Shown: positions 5,121 through 5,234 of the stretch, one piece after another
Position numbering within the stretch: the stretch's first letter is position 1
Layout of the letters: every line of letters starts with the position of its first letter
Assembly: GCA_011049365.1 (NCBI GenBank)
Contig: DSBD01000013.1
Coordinates: 1-5,234 of the forward strand
From: Candidatus Vogelbacteria bacterium
Lineage (GTDB): Bacteria > Patescibacteriota > Minisyncoccia > Phycocordibacterales > XYD1-FULL-46-19
DNA length: 5,234 nt
Direction: 5' to 3'
Program-made: the position numbers and the translations under genes
Notes under the pieces: generated by a model
Databases searched by the model: none
The model's input: only the letters and a program-made list of their open reading frames with translations
What the model was told of the DNA's origin: nothing

Positions 5121-5234
5121 ATCTTGGGCTGTTTGAGTTTATTACCCTAGAAATAATCTAAGGTGGGATCCCGCAGACCAAAACCACGGTTTTAGTCAAT
5201 ATAAGGTTCCCCAAAAGAACTATTTGATCTAGAT
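5121..5234 (-). ncRNA. 3' part of a structured non-coding RNA, possibly 6S-like
   Basis: No credible reading frame, but several helices end at an intrinsic terminator. On the minus strand: GACTAAAAC (5197-5189) pairs with GTTTTGGTC (5184-5176), 9 bp with one G-U, and ACCTTAGA (5164-5157) pairs with TCTAGGGT (5151-5144), 8 bp with one G-U. GTTC/GAAC forms a small stem at 5220-5206. The CACCTT...AGGGT hairpin followed by ACAGCC resembles the 3' strand of the 6S RNA central bubble in E. coli (recalled comparison). That likeness is short and could be chance. A leader RNA or another small RNA is also possible. The 5' half lies outside the window, so closing-stem pairing cannot be tested. Confidence 0.35.

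Noticed and set aside
5121..5234. tRNA, RNase P RNA or SRP RNA at the right edge
   Set aside because: No T-arm or acceptor pairing, no ACAGAACCCGGCUUA-type RNase P end and no GGAAGGAAGCAGCC-type SRP loop was found on either strand.

Overview
The window looks like a piece of chromosome from a small-genome, AT-rich bacterium. The tight packing, the housekeeping content, the slightly short or divergent ribosomal proteins (L35 of 65 aa, L20 of 114 aa) and the tmRNA without an encoded CCA would fit a Patescibacteria/CPR (Parcubacteria-like) genome. That placement is an inference; no taxonomic marker was searched. Standard bacterial decoding works throughout, with TGG for Trp and no in-frame TGA.

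Left block, minus strand (1-1679): smpB, then ssrA (tmRNA) only 5 nt after the smpB stop, then an intrinsic terminator, then ftsH, which runs off the left edge. SmpB and tmRNA together form the trans-translation ribosome-rescue system. FtsH is the membrane AAA+ protease that degrades misfolded membrane proteins and, in other bacteria, some SsrA-tagged proteins. The block is therefore a small protein and ribosome quality-control cluster. ftsH has its own good promoter, whose -10 box lies 6 nt before the ATG, which predicts a leaderless mRNA.

Centre (1680-2071): a 392-nt non-coding divergent region crowded with inverted repeats. It holds two exactly identical 76-bp tandem units and a third diverged copy whose 13-bp hairpin stem has changed at six positions, each compensated on the other arm. 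Three further palindromic stretches follow, the last covering the infC ribosome-binding site.

Plus strand (2072-3137): the classic infC-rpmI-rplT operon (IF3, L35, L20) with 2-nt gaps. The best infC start is an AUU codon preceded by GAGGG, the rare start codon used for IF3 autoregulation in other bacteria. The operon ends at a palindrome that also separates it from the convergent gene.

Right block, minus strand (3183-5234): a four-segment membrane protein resembling the YjdF/DUF2238 group is followed after 2 nt by a complete beta-CASP metallo-beta-lactamase RNA nuclease (COG1236/CPSF73-like). Upstream lies an intrinsic terminator that closes a structured, probably non-coding RNA entering from the right edge. 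Its 3' half has some resemblance to 6S RNA, but this is tentative. The membrane-protein gene also appears leaderless, with the same 6-nt spacing as ftsH.

Most of the window is ordinary housekeeping content. What deserves attention is the hairpin family around the infC operon, the AUU start within a hairpin, the paired leaderless promoters, the tmRNA details and the right-edge RNA.
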